Positions 36,790 through 45,611 of a DNA stretch of 64,000 bases are shown here, piece after piece. The stretch spans positions 372,001 to 436,000 of the forward strand of contig NZ_MRDM01000029.1 in NCBI RefSeq assembly GCF_002008165.1, read 5' to 3'. A model generated the notes under the pieces. The model was not told the origin of the DNA. It did not search any database and saw only the letters and a program-made list of their open reading frames with translations. This DNA comes from Rhizobium laguerreae. GTDB lineage: Bacteria > Pseudomonadota > Alphaproteobacteria > Rhizobiales > Rhizobiaceae. The position numbers and the translations under genes were made by a program. The stretch's first letter is position 1. Each line of letters begins with the position of its first letter.

Positions 36790-36999
36790 CAGCGGGTTGC
36801 GATCCGGCAGGACGGCGGGAAACTTGGGGCGGCGGGAGGCGGGCTGGTAGGTGTTGAGCGAAGACCAGACGCCGAGCCGCCGTCCGTTGAGGCATCCAAC
36901 CAGGATGCTAGGCATCAAGCGAACGAAGGACGATGCAACAGGGCTGAGCCGTTCGAAGCTGTCTGCGACGAGGCCGTAGGGTAAGCGATTCTTCGACGC
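36790..36999 (-). pseudogene. Decayed fragments of a LysR gene and an endonuclease/exonuclease/phosphatase gene
   Basis: One open stretch joins two recognisable pieces. The first (about 36916-36999) reads YGLVADSFERLSPVASSFV, resembling the C-terminal end of the LysR at 29016 (WLVARSFDRLAPPASLFV). The second (about 36790-36915) reads MPSILVGCLNGRRLG then SSLNTYQPASRRPKFPAVLP, resembling MPTILLGDLNEWRLG...SSLNTFQ in the protein encoded at 47725-48552. Key residues are lost, including the DLN aspartate, now C. No start, no complete domain. The surrounding 36.5-37.1 kb holds no intact gene. Confidence 0.6.
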
Positions 37000-37150
37000 G
37001 ACCCTAGGAACATCCCGCTCCGAAGCACGGTTAGCAAACATCCAGGCAGCGGCGGTAAAAGGTGCTGGGCTTGATTGATGACACCATAAAAAAACGAGGA
37101 CGGAGGTTCCGGTAGGTCGGCTCAAAGCTGAGCGGGAAGGCAACCGCCGG

Positions 37151-38668
37151 TCATGCTTTCCTGCGGTAGATGCGCCAATTCGTCGTCTCCCGCACCTCAT
37201 TGTAATGGCGGGCGATAATAGTGAGCAAAAAAGTCGCGCATGCCATTCGCCGTCCAGATTTCGATGGGCCATTTGGGATCGAGGATCAGGTCGACGTCGG
37301 CAAACATCTCCTCCGCGGGTGGATGATATTCGGGACCGAGCGTCCGTCCCCAGTGGTACCAGACGCTGTCGCCAACGGGCGGCGGGAGCGCCAGGCCGGC
37401 CGAGAAGGGGTTGACGAAATCCAGCACGGCGACAGTCGCTTGGCGAGCGCCCAACTGGCACAGCACGTCCGACGCCTCAGCCAGAGTGCGATTATACTGT
37501 ACAAAGTAGTCGTACTGACCAGCACTCCATGTCTCGACAAGCCGAATTCTGGAAAATTAACGGGCATGAATGGCGACAGCCGCGGAATTGCTTATCGCCG
37601 CCGGCACAAGCAGAAATGCCAGCAGTAGCGGCAAGACGAGGCGAGCCTTCGGGTGCAGTCGGGAAAGCTTGGCCTTCAAAAGAGATTGAGTGATGACAGC
37701 AGCGCTCGGCCCCAGCGTCAGGATGCGCGCACGTTGAAAATTTTGTTCAATGAGCAGCACCCCGGTTACGCCGCAAAAAACTATAAACAAGATTGCGGTA
37801 GCTTGGTGCGAGGACAAGAAAGATACCAGCGACAAGTGCGTAGACAGAAAGGTCAGCGAGATTATTCAGCAAGACGTGCCCCAGAGCGTCGAGCGTCGCG
37901 AGGCCGCCGCTATTCTCGCCTGCAACGCGCAGATCCGCGAGATAGTTGAGGCCACCGCGCCAGAGAAGTTCGATGGCAAGGACGCTGCTCGCGATTATCC
38001 CGAGCGCCAGCGCCGTCCAGCCGATTTGACGTCGGTCGGTCGCCAGGAAGACCAGAAATGCAAGCTCTACGACGCCGTAGGTGATCTTTGTGTAGACCAT
38101 GAGCAATACGAGGAAGCTTGCACATGCGGCATCCACGGCCTTGCTCCCAGCGCTGAATAGGCGGGGCAGGTACATGACCAAAAGGAGACCGAGCGAAGCC
38201 CAGCCCAGTCGATTGTAGAACATAGCAAATGTGAGATCGCCTATCCGTTCTCCCGGATTGGCAGGAGCCGCGACGAGCAAAAGCAGAAAAGCTGCCAAGG
38301 GCAAGCCGAGCGCCTTTTGCATGCGGCTGCCGGGGATCTCCGCGGCAACGGCTGCGAACAGCAGGATGACTATGACCATTCCCACTGGCATCGCGCCGCC
38401 CATACTTCCCGAAAGGCCATAGCCGGCAGCGGGAATATACAAGGTGAGCGCGCCAAGCGACGTATGGAAAATCAACGTTCGGAACTTGTCCCGACCAGAT
38501 GCGATGCGCACCGTCGAGGAAAACATATAGATCGTTGACGTATTTGCTGGTGATCGTCTGGTTGGGCAGAGCGAGAATAGCTGAAAGTACCAGAGCAAAT
38601 GAGGCGATGGGGGTCCACCAGAGGTATTGGCGGCCCGCCCGTGGCGATGCGCCTTCCTGCTCCGGCAT
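37151..38668 (-). pseudogene. Decayed paralogue of the polytopic membrane protein upstream
   Basis: The region encodes a relative of the intact protein at 38686-40245 but in broken frames. The start (ATG at about 38668, 17 bp after the neighbour's stop) gives YVNDLYVFLDGAHRIWSGQVPN. The frame shifts at an A-run (38468-38471), again at AAAAAA (37775-37780), meets an in-frame TAA near 37556, and shifts once more at AAAAAA (37227-37232) before a C-terminus ending RRKA at 37151. Anchor matches to the paralogue include LDFVNPFSAGL and FAMFYNRLGWASLGL. Three lesions are single extra bases in A/T runs, so sequencing error must be considered; the TAA suggests real decay. Confidence 0.8.
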
Positions 38669-38685
38669 CGACCTCACTGCCTGCG

Positions 38686-40245
38686 TCACCGCGCCTCGCT
38701 TTCCAACGCGGCCTGTGGTCGCTGGTAGATCGTCCATTCCGGCGTTTTCTGCACCATGTCGAAATTCTTCGAAATGAATGGGCCATACAGCTCCTGTAAC
38801 GGCAGGCTATTGATGCCAGTCTTCGGCACCATCACAATCTTCACGTCGGCGAACAGTGCTTCTGGTGGGATGTAAGCCTTCTCATTGATGTTGCGGTTCC
38901 AGTGGAACCACGCAGTGTCACCTGTGGGAGGACGTATTCCGAGCCCCGCGGAAAAGGGGTTGACGAAATCGAGCACGAATACCCGTTCGAGCGGAATCGG
39001 CAGGGCCTGAAGTAGAGCACCCCCACTTTCGATACTATCGAGGTAGCGCTGAATGAAATCAGGCTCGCCACCGGGCGGGTCGATTTCCCGGACGTCTTCA
39101 AAAAGCGGAGGGCCAAGGGGCTTGCCCACATTCTCCGCCGCAAGTGCCGTGTGGAGAGCGATCGCCTCTCCGTGGTGGACGATGGGCGGCAACAGAAAGA
39201 AGATTAGAAGCAGCGGCAGTGCAGCTGCAAGACGAGCAGGCCTCTCCATTTGCGCGCTTTGGTCGCCAGATTGAAAACGCCGTGCCTTTTCCGCCAGGAC
39301 GGCCGCTCCGCAATAGAGAGTGATGATACCCCAGCTGTGGGCGTTCTGGTTGATGATTGCCAATCCTGCACCCACGCAGAAGCCACTGTAGAGGAGGTCT
39401 CGAAGGCTGCGGATGTGCCAGAAGGCAACCAGCGCAAACACCGTGAAAACCACCAGATCCGACAAATTCTCACGGACATTTTTCAGTATGCTGCGGACGT
39501 CATGATCACCGCTGACCCGTGCGGCGGCCCGCAGATCCTCTATATGCTGAAGCGTGCCGCGCCAGAAGAACTCGATGACGATCATTGCCAGTGCGGTCAG
39601 GAGCAGACTGACCAGGATCCAGGAACGTTGCTGCCGGTCCAACAACAGGAAGATCAGAAAGGCCACGCCGCAGAGTCCGTAGGTCGCCTTCGTGTAGAAT
39701 TGGACAAGTAGAAGAAAGGCCGTCGCGAGACTGTCTGCAACGTCGTTGCGCGCGGCTTCGGATCTCGGCGTCAGGTACATCACCAGGATGAGCCCGAGAG
39801 CGACCCAGCCGATGCGATTGTAGAACATCGCAAAAGAAAGAAGCCGGACCGGACTTCCGAGATTGATCGGGACAGCGAGAATAAGAATCAGGAATATGCC
39901 CAAGGCGATGGCTGAGGGTGAGCTGAGGCGCGAAAGAAGGATACGGATCATCGCAGGCATGAACGCAACGGTCAGGAGCGCCATTCCCATCGGTATCGCG
40001 GCGCCGAAATTTCCGGACAGGAGGTATCCCAAGGCAGGGATATAGAAGACCAACGGTCCGAGCGCCGTATGAAAATCACGGTTTGGCACCTGCCCGACAG
40101 CGATACGATGCGCTCCATCAATGAATATCAAAACATCGTTGATGAAAGCGGTGTTGATGGTCCGTCCAGGAAGGGCAAGCATGGCGGCACAAATTGCCGC
40201 GACCACCAGGAGCGCAACTTGTGCGGAAAAAAGGCGGCGCATCAT
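38686..40245 (-). CDS. Polytopic membrane protein, possible GT-C-type glycosyltransferase
   Basis: 519 residues with roughly ten membrane helices between 5 and 370 and a C-terminal soluble tail (about 380-519, LDFVNPFSAGLGIRPPTGDTAW). An early loop contains acidic residues (FINDVLIFIDGAHRIAVGQVPN, RDFHTALGPLVFYIPALG), where GT-C enzymes carry their catalytic Asp/Glu. No named family is recognised. It is followed by a decayed paralogue and preceded, on the same strand, by genes for a polyprenyl-phosphoryl-arabinose pathway, so it is the best candidate for the transferase using that lipid. Function is inference. Confidence 0.65.
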   Translation of the reverse strand: MMRRLFSAQVALLVVAAICAAMLALPGRTINTAFINDVLIFIDGAHRIAVGQVPNRDFHTALGPLVFYIPALGYLLSGNFGAAIPMGMALLTVAFMPAMIRILLSRLSSPSAIALGIFLILILAVPINLGSPVRLLSFAMFYNRIGWVALGLILVMYLTPRSEAARNDVADSLATAFLLLVQFYTKATYGLCGVAFLIFLLLDRQQRSWILVSLLLTALAMIVIEFFWRGTLQHIEDLRAAARVSGDHDVRSILKNVRENLSDLVVFTVFALVAFWHIRSLRDLLYSGFCVGAGLAIINQNAHSWGIITLYCGAAVLAEKARRFQSGDQSAQMERPARLAAALPLLLIFFLLPPIVHHGEAIALHTALAAENVGKPLGPPLFEDVREIDPPGGEPDFIQRYLDSIESGGALLQALPIPLERVFVLDFVNPFSAGLGIRPPTGDTAWFHWNRNINEKAYIPPEALFADVKIVMVPKTGINSLPLQELYGPFISKNFDMVQKTPEWTIYQRPQAALESEAR

Positions 40246-40295
40246 CTAGACCCCGTCCTTCCCGAGGGCAGGCCTTGATCCGCATCGGCGCCCGG

Positions 40296-40325
40296 AAAAA
40301 GCGGATCAAGAAAAAGCGGATCAAC
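40296..40325. repeat. 15-bp tandem repeat, two units
   Basis: AAAAAGCGGATCAAG is followed directly by AAAAAGCGGATCAAC in the 145-bp gap between the DprE2-like gene and the membrane-protein gene. A local duplication of no clear role. Confidence 0.7.
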
Positions 40326-40390
40326 AAGATGGAACATGTGGACGACGAAGCGGCCAGGGCAATCTCTATCTTCTATTCCCCAGGGTTCGA

Positions 40391-41140
40391 TCACAGCCGC
40401 AACCTCTTGAAGATCGGTTCCGGGATGCCTCGGATTATCGCCATGAGCGGATACCAAATCCGCCTGACATAGACGACGTCCCCTCCCTTGCTGCCATCGG
40501 CAACGCCGAAGATCCTTTGAGCGACCTCTGCAGGCTCGGCCGTAAGCATGGGTGGAAGCTTCATTCCATCAGTCATCCGCGTTCGCACAAAACCCGGTTT
40601 AATGGTGAGGACGCGTACCCCGGCTGTGGATAGTCTGTTCCTGAGACCGGACAAGAACGCCGTCAGGCCAGCTTTCGCGGCGCCATACACATAGTTTGAT
40701 CCTCTCCCGCGGTCGCCGGCGACCGAACTTATGCCGACGATGGTGCCGGACCCGCGCGCGGCAAAGCGGCTAGCCAGGAGGCCGAGCATCAAAGCCGGTC
40801 CTTCGAAGTTTGTCCGCATCACCATGGCGGCGTGTTCGAGTTCCCTTTCGGCGCGGGCCTGCTCGCCGAGTTCGCCGACGACGCAAATGGCCGTGTCAGG
40901 CAATGGCGACACGGTGCTCAGGAACTCTTCGAAGCGGCCGGTATCAAGAATATCCAGTTCATGGGCGGCGACGACGGCGCCGGTGCGCGTGACGATGTCA
41001 TCGGCTTCACGTTGGACAAGCTCACGCCTGCGTCCGACCAAATGAATGTCCCAGCCCGCCTCGGCATAGACCAGGGCAGTCGCACGACCAATATCCGACG
41101 TCGCCCCAATCAGGAGCAGTGTCTTGCCGATGGCTTTCAT
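40391..41140 (-). CDS. DprE2-like keto-reductase (SDR family)
   Basis: 249 residues. SDR fold with the coenzyme loop IGATSDIGRA (11-20), S138/S139, and Y152-x3-K156 in SNYVYGAAKAG, a motif typical of decaprenylphosphoryl-2-keto-ribose reductases, as is KPGFVRTRMT. With the neighbouring DprE1-like oxidase it would convert polyprenyl-phosphoryl-ribose to the arabinose epimer through a 2-keto intermediate. Its start overlaps the DprE1-like stop (ATGA), giving tight coupling. Confidence 0.85.
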   Translation of the reverse strand: MKAIGKTLLLIGATSDIGRATALVYAEAGWDIHLVGRRRELVQREADDIVTRTGAVVAAHELDILDTGRFEEFLSTVSPLPDTAICVVGELGEQARAERELEHAAMVMRTNFEGPALMLGLLASRFAARGSGTIVGISSVAGDRGRGSNYVYGAAKAGLTAFLSGLRNRLSTAGVRVLTIKPGFVRTRMTDGMKLPPMLTAEPAEVAQRIFGVADGSKGGDVVYVRRIWYPLMAIIRGIPEPIFKRLRL

Positions 41141-42459
41141 ATGCCAAGCCTTTTTCCCAGCTGGGAACTAAAGTGACGGTCGGCCCCCGTTGTTCGTCGC
41201 ACCTCTTTGAACGCCTGCAGTCGGGGGTAACCGGCTTCGAATGTGTGACGGGATTGCCTCGCATCCTTGGCGAGATAGAGCCGCCCTCCCGCCGCGACAA
41301 CCAGCTTGTCAATTTCGTCTAACAGCTGGAACACGTCGGGCGCGACCGGCAGGTCGAGTGCGAGGGTATAACCTGGCGCCGGAAATGACAGAAGGCCTGC
41401 GCCACCCCTCAGCCTTTTCAGAACGGCCAGGAATGAGGCTTTCCCAGAAAGAGCGAAACGATCGATCATACTGCTCAGAACCGCAAGTGCGTTTTCGTCA
41501 GGCACCACGCATTGATGCTGCAGGAAGCCGCGCTTGCCGTACAGGCGGTTCCATTCGAGAAGACCGTCAAGCGGGAAGAAGTAGCTGTCCCAGTGGACCA
41601 AAGAGACTCGGGCTGCTTTCCGGGCACCCGCCCGATAATAAAGATCGTTGAATGCGGAAACACTCCTTCTGTTGAGCGCCCAACCAGGCAGGTCGACCGG
41701 CAGTGAAAAACGGGCTGCCTTGAAGGGAGGCAATGGCGCTGCTTTTGGCATTTGAGCGATGTCGCTCGGGCTGGCGTGCTCGCCGACAAAGATCAGCGAG
41801 CGGCCGAGCGAAGCGCCCCGCGAAAGGCAATCAATCCAGGCGACGGAATAGGTCGCGTCGTCTGTTTGCTTCAAGGCTTTCAGCGTATCGCCGAGATTTT
41901 CTGTCGCGACCGTCTTTTGAACAATCCAGCCGGTACTGATGGGCCTCAGCGTAAAGGTCGCTTCAGCGATGATGCCCGTCAGGCCCATACCCCCGAGCGT
42001 TGCGAAAAAAAGCTCTGAATTCTGGGTTCTGCTGCAGGTAATGATCTCACCGCTGGCGATAACCAGCTTGATTTCGCGAACGTGTTCGCCGAACCCACCG
42101 TCGCGATGATGGTTCTTCCCGTGCACATCGGATGCGATCATTCCTCCAACTGTGACGAACTTCGTTCCTGGGACTACCGGGGGGAAATAGCCCCGGGGGA
42201 TGAACGACCTGAGAATGTCCGACAGCATGACGCCACCTTCGACGGTCAGCGACGCGTTCACCTCGTCGAAGCTTTTCATCCGGTTCAATGCACCGCAGGT
42301 CAAAGTGAGATGCTCACCGATCGCGGCATCGCCATACGAGCGGCCGTTGCCGCGAGCAATCAGACCCGCGCGCGATGACACCGTTCCAGGCAGCGCTTCC
42401 GGCAGCCTGCAATCAAGCACTTCACCATCATGGCGTGGATAACGTCCCCATCCCTCCAT
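41137..42459 (-). CDS. DprE1-like FAD-dependent oxidase
   Basis: 440 residues from the ATG at 42459. The FAD_binding_4 domain has PGTKFVTVGGMIASDVHGKNHH (97-118) and FGEHV, hallmarks of decaprenylphosphoryl-ribose 2'-oxidase, preceded by ARGNGRSYGDAA. The substrate domain has the likely catalytic lysine K398 in YLAKDARQS. The position I align with Cys387 of the mycobacterial enzyme is A367 (YTLALDLP). It would oxidise C2 of polyprenyl-phosphoryl-ribose. The gene starts 7 bp after gtrA ends and overlaps the reductase gene. Confidence 0.85.
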   Translation of the reverse strand: MEGWGRYPRHDGEVLDCRLPEALPGTVSSRAGLIARGNGRSYGDAAIGEHLTLTCGALNRMKSFDEVNASLTVEGGVMLSDILRSFIPRGYFPPVVPGTKFVTVGGMIASDVHGKNHHRDGGFGEHVREIKLVIASGEIITCSRTQNSELFFATLGGMGLTGIIAEATFTLRPISTGWIVQKTVATENLGDTLKALKQTDDATYSVAWIDCLSRGASLGRSLIFVGEHASPSDIAQMPKAAPLPPFKAARFSLPVDLPGWALNRRSVSAFNDLYYRAGARKAARVSLVHWDSYFFPLDGLLEWNRLYGKRGFLQHQCVVPDENALAVLSSMIDRFALSGKASFLAVLKRLRGGAGLLSFPAPGYTLALDLPVAPDVFQLLDEIDKLVVAAGGRLYLAKDARQSRHTFEAGYPRLQAFKEVRRTTGADRHFSSQLGKRLGI

Positions 42460-42466
42460 CAGTCTG

Positions 42467-42898
42467 TCACGCCCCTTCCAACTTGAACACGAATTTTCGG
42501 TCGAGCGCGAATTTTGAGATGTAGCCGATCGCCAGACCGATCGCCCCGCCCGCATACTTCGCTAGATCCGTTCTCCAGACTGTCCAGAAGACAATTTCGA
42601 ATCCCCAGAATATGATCGTCGTCACGACGCTGAACAGGCCGTAAAGGACGATCTTGAGCAATTCGTCGCCGTGCGACTCGTATCGGTCAAAGAAGATCCA
42701 CCTTTTGTCGAGGAAGTACTTAAGCCCGAACCCGGCGGCAGTGCCCGCGAGCATTGACGGCACGAGGCTTTGCGACGGGTAGATCTTCACGACAGCCGCC
42801 TGAACCGCAAAATTTGCTAAAGTCGAGAGGATCGCGAACACGACATAGCGAACTGCGATGCGGGTCGGGATCCCTTCACCCCCATAATGGGAACGCAT
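42467..42898 (-). CDS. GtrA-family membrane protein (putative polyprenyl-linked sugar flippase)
   Basis: 143 residues from the ATG at 42898, with GAGGTGAG before it. Four membrane helices in GtrA arrangement; FGLKYFLDKRWIFFDR and the C-terminal GYISKFALDRKFVF are family features. GtrA proteins are thought to flip undecaprenyl- or decaprenyl-phosphate sugars across the inner membrane. Its place between the UbiA-HAD and DprE1-like genes makes it the likely flippase for the arabinose lipid. Confidence 0.85.
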   Translation of the reverse strand: MRSHYGGEGIPTRIAVRYVVFAILSTLANFAVQAAVVKIYPSQSLVPSMLAGTAAGFGLKYFLDKRWIFFDRYESHGDELLKIVLYGLFSVVTTIIFWGFEIVFWTVWRTDLAKYAGGAIGLAIGYISKFALDRKFVFKLEGA

Positions 42899-42908
42899 CT
42901 CGCTCACC

Positions 42909-44516
42909 TCACAGTGCGGCGACAACAAAGGCGCTGGCAACGCCCAGAGTCGCAAGGCTCACCTTGTCCTTGATCGCAAATACGACCGGATCGTCATGCA
43001 TCAGTCCCCTATGGGCGAGCAACAGGATGCGGGCAATCCAGCAAGCCAGGATTGGTCCCGCCAGCCATAAAATTCCCGGCCGGGTGTAGAGATCCTGCAC
43101 GCTGTCGCTTGCAGCGTAGAGCGCATACAATGTGAGCGCGTTCATTCCGGCCCCGGCCGCCAATGCGCCGATCATGCCGACGTCTCCATTCTTGTAATCG
43201 CGGCTCTTCGAGTCGGGTAGGTTCGCGGCTCGGCGCGAAATGAGCTCAGTGTATCGCTTGACGAGCGCGAGCGAGAGGAACCAACTCATCATGAAGGCAA
43301 GCAGCCAAGGAGAAGGCCAAACCGAGATCGCCGCCGACCCTCCTACCACTCGTGTGGTGTAAAGAGCTGCAAGGGTCACGACATCGAGGATCATCTTCCG
43401 CTTCAGAAAGAACGAATAGGCGGTGGTCAACGCAAAGTATCCGGCGAGCACCAAAATGAAGGCGGGTGTAATCGTCAGGGCGACCATAAACGACAGCAGA
43501 AGGAGAACGGGGATTGCCATGAGCGCGTGTGAGAGCGGGATATCGCCGCACCCCAGCGGCCTGCGGCATTTGCTGCGATGACCGCGATCGTCTTGAAGGT
43601 CGACCAGGTCATTCAGCACATAGACGCTCGACGCGCAAAGCGAGAAGGCGACTAAAGCCAGAGCGGAATTGGCAAGACTATGGACGTCGAAGAGTTGATT
43701 TGTCAGCAACGGGATAAAGACGAGCCCGTTCTTGACGTATTGATGCACCCGCAGCAACCGCGCCCAAGTCCGCCAGGTCGGTTTGTCGTGCGCAAGATGT
43801 TCAACATTGTCGCATTGGCGCGACAGTTGCCTCGCTACCCTGGCCGGCGTCCGAATAGCGTATGATTTTCCGGCGTGGCGCCATACAGGCAGATCTGCGG
43901 CGTTGTTGCCGGCATAGTCGAAACCGCCATGGCCAAAGGCCGAAACGAGCTTTTCCGCCTTCACCTCGGCGGCGCAGTTTGTCGTCTCGTCCGTTGCAAA
44001 CCAGCCGTTGAAGACCCCTAGATGGTCGGAAACGCGCGAGACAAGGCGCTCGTGAGTCGCGGATGCGAGATAGACCTGACGTCCCTCTTCCCGCGCCGTA
44101 TGGATCAAGTTCAGAACCTCGGGATCAAAGGGCAGGATAGCCGGATCGAAATCCGCGGGTGTGGAAAGACGGTGCTTGAGGCATGCCTTTCCCCTGCACG
44201 TTGCGAGGACAAGGTCAACGATGGAAAAGGGGCGGCGCCTGAGTTCAGAAAAGGCGGCCTCAATCAGCAGGTCGGATCGAACCAAGGTGCCATCGAGATC
44301 GATGACCAGCGGCCGCGACGAATCCGAACTTTGTGGTGTCGACGAGCCACCGAGCGTTGATATCGTTCGACGAGGTGAAATCCAGTCGTCCTCCTGACCC
44401 GTCGGTAGAAAATCTCTTCGAAGCTCAAACTCCTGGCGCAATTCGCTCAAAGGATTTCCCTTTATACTTGAGGTATGTGGAAATCCCCGAACAACGGCCA
44501 AGCCGCTTAGTTCCAT
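42909..44516 (-). CDS. HAD-UbiA fusion: 5-phosphoribosyl polyprenyl-phosphate synthase with phosphatase domain
   Basis: 535 residues. Residues 1-67 are without a recognisable domain. A HAD phosphatase domain (about 68-235) has D73 and D75 in IDLDGTLV, ASATHER (motif II) and YAGNNAADLPVW (motif IV). A UbiA prenyltransferase-type domain (about 245-535, eight or more helices) has the polyprenyl/pyrophosphate site N302-D303-x2-D306 in LNDLVDLQDDRGH followed by KCRRPL. In mycobacteria these two steps (PRPP transfer to decaprenyl phosphate, then dephosphorylation) are made by separate proteins; the fusion would do both. It starts the operon UbiA-GtrA-DprE1-DprE2. Confidence 0.82.
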   Translation of the reverse strand: MELSGLAVVRGFPHTSSIKGNPLSELRQEFELRRDFLPTGQEDDWISPRRTISTLGGSSTPQSSDSSRPLVIDLDGTLVRSDLLIEAAFSELRRRPFSIVDLVLATCRGKACLKHRLSTPADFDPAILPFDPEVLNLIHTAREEGRQVYLASATHERLVSRVSDHLGVFNGWFATDETTNCAAEVKAEKLVSAFGHGGFDYAGNNAADLPVWRHAGKSYAIRTPARVARQLSRQCDNVEHLAHDKPTWRTWARLLRVHQYVKNGLVFIPLLTNQLFDVHSLANSALALVAFSLCASSVYVLNDLVDLQDDRGHRSKCRRPLGCGDIPLSHALMAIPVLLLLSFMVALTITPAFILVLAGYFALTTAYSFFLKRKMILDVVTLAALYTTRVVGGSAAISVWPSPWLLAFMMSWFLSLALVKRYTELISRRAANLPDSKSRDYKNGDVGMIGALAAGAGMNALTLYALYAASDSVQDLYTRPGILWLAGPILACWIARILLLAHRGLMHDDPVVFAIKDKVSLATLGVASAFVVAAL

Positions 44517-44692
44517 AGCCCAGTCGCTTGCGTCTGACTCTTTGCTCGACCTTCACCTCTAAGTTTAGACAGGCAGCGGATACCCTTGCGCACGGAACGG
44601 ATGATCAGTGATCTATCCGGCACCTCCTCGTTGCCGGGGCGTAGGCTGGTTGCACTGAGCGATGTACCCCACCGGACGGAGTTTCGACTGCC

Positions 44693-44717
44693 GGAACAAA
44701 CCCCTGATGTATCGGTT
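44693..44717 (+). promoter_or_regulatory. EcfG-type general stress promoter
   Basis: GGAAC (44693-44697), 17 bases, GTT (44715-44717), 36 bp upstream of the small membrane-protein gene at 44754. Confidence 0.65.
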
Positions 44718-44753
44718 GGGTGCCCCATACGCAAAGACCGGTTGAACGAAGCG

Positions 44754-44945
44754 ATGAACTTGGCACTTGTTTTTGGGACATTGACACTGACTTGCTGGAT
44801 GGTCGGCGGGGCTATTGCCGTCATAGGAAATGCAGAGCATTGCCATCCCCACCGTCAGCAGATCAGCGAGTTCGTCTCGCTCGGCTTGAACATCCTTGGA
44901 CTCGTCTGCGCAATCCTGATGGGAGCCGTTCTGGTCGCGCAGTAG
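44754..44945 (+). CDS. Small two-helix membrane protein
   Basis: 63 residues from the ATG at 44754: MNLALVFGTLTLTCWMVGG, a polar loop with AEHCHPHRQQ (one Cys, two His), and a second helix ending VLVAQ. The ribosome site is weak (GAACGAAG). The EcfG-type promoter at the right distance supports this start over a longer open frame that would include the promoter. Function unknown; the HCHPH loop could hold a metal. Confidence 0.6.
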   Translation: MNLALVFGTLTLTCWMVGGAIAVIGNAEHCHPHRQQISEFVSLGLNILGLVCAILMGAVLVAQ

Positions 44946-45117
44946 TGCCGACAAGGTTGAACGGTCTTTAGTTACTAGAAGCTCCGCTTGGCGCGGCTTG
45001 CTTTGCCTATCGCCTCTGTCGTCGTGGCGCTCCCATGCAGAATTTGTCCCATAGCGAATCCCTCCTAGCCTGTGAGAAGATTGCACCATCAAAATCCGGG
45101 ATCAAACGTCTAGCTTG

Positions 45118-45459
45118 TCAGCTGTAAATCCAGCTGGCGATCGCCACTGCCAGCGCAACAAGAGCCAGTGTGGCGATGAAGATGCGTAAAGGGTTAGAGC
45201 GCGTCGTCTGGGGCATGGTCCCTGCACTCCCGGGTTCACGCATGGCGACATCGTAGTTGCGTTGGCGATCGGCCGCTCCCCTGCTCTGGGTATGCAGCGC
45301 CGTCTCGATCTCTTCGTGGCTCATCGGCTGACCTGCGGCCTCAGCATCTGTTTCCAGTGGCGCGGCTGCAGGGTCAAATCCCGATCTGATGTCTCCGCTG
45401 TCTCCTGATTGGATTCGACCGCGCACTTCGGCAGCGGTCTTGCCATCCTTCTTGATCAT
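45118..45459 (-). CDS. Hypothetical tail-anchored membrane protein
   Basis: 113 residues from the ATG at 45459, with AGGAGAA before it. A long polar N-terminal part, rich in D, G and E (KTAAEVRGRIQSGDSGDIRSG), and one C-terminal membrane helix (IFIATLALVALAVAIASWIYS). Its start overlaps the stop of the preceding gene (ATGA). Family unknown. Confidence 0.65.
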   Translation of the reverse strand: MIKKDGKTAAEVRGRIQSGDSGDIRSGFDPAAAPLETDAEAAGQPMSHEEIETALHTQSRGAADRQRNYDVAMREPGSAGTMPQTTRSNPLRIFIATLALVALAVAIASWIYS

Positions 45460-45611
45460 CGCGGTTCTCCTATTTCGCTTGGAGATGATGCCGCACCGTC
45501 GCCCCCGCTCAACCACCACATTGAGATCGAGCCCGCGGTGATGATGAGGCCGATGACGATGACGGCGCCCACGTAGGACGAAAGCAACCACGGGGATAAG
45601 CCTTGGTCCAT
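45456..45611 (-). CDS. Small single-helix membrane protein (51 aa)
   Basis: 51 residues from the ATG at 45611, with AGGAGGAGG upstream. One membrane helix (YVGAVIVIGLIITAGSISMWW) and a short polar tail. First gene of a two-gene operon with the tail-anchored protein. Similar tiny membrane proteins are common in rhizobial stress regulons, but I see no good EcfG site here (a GGAAC-N15-GTT at 45737-45759 has the wrong spacing). Confidence 0.6.
   Translation of the reverse strand: MDQGLSPWLLSSYVGAVIVIGLIITAGSISMWWLSGGDGAASSPSEIGEPR

Noticed and set aside
37151..38668. Programmed frameshifting or transcript slippage to rescue the broken membrane-protein gene
   Set aside because: Runs of four to six A/T are too short for efficient slippage, three separate events would be needed, and the in-frame TAA would remain.
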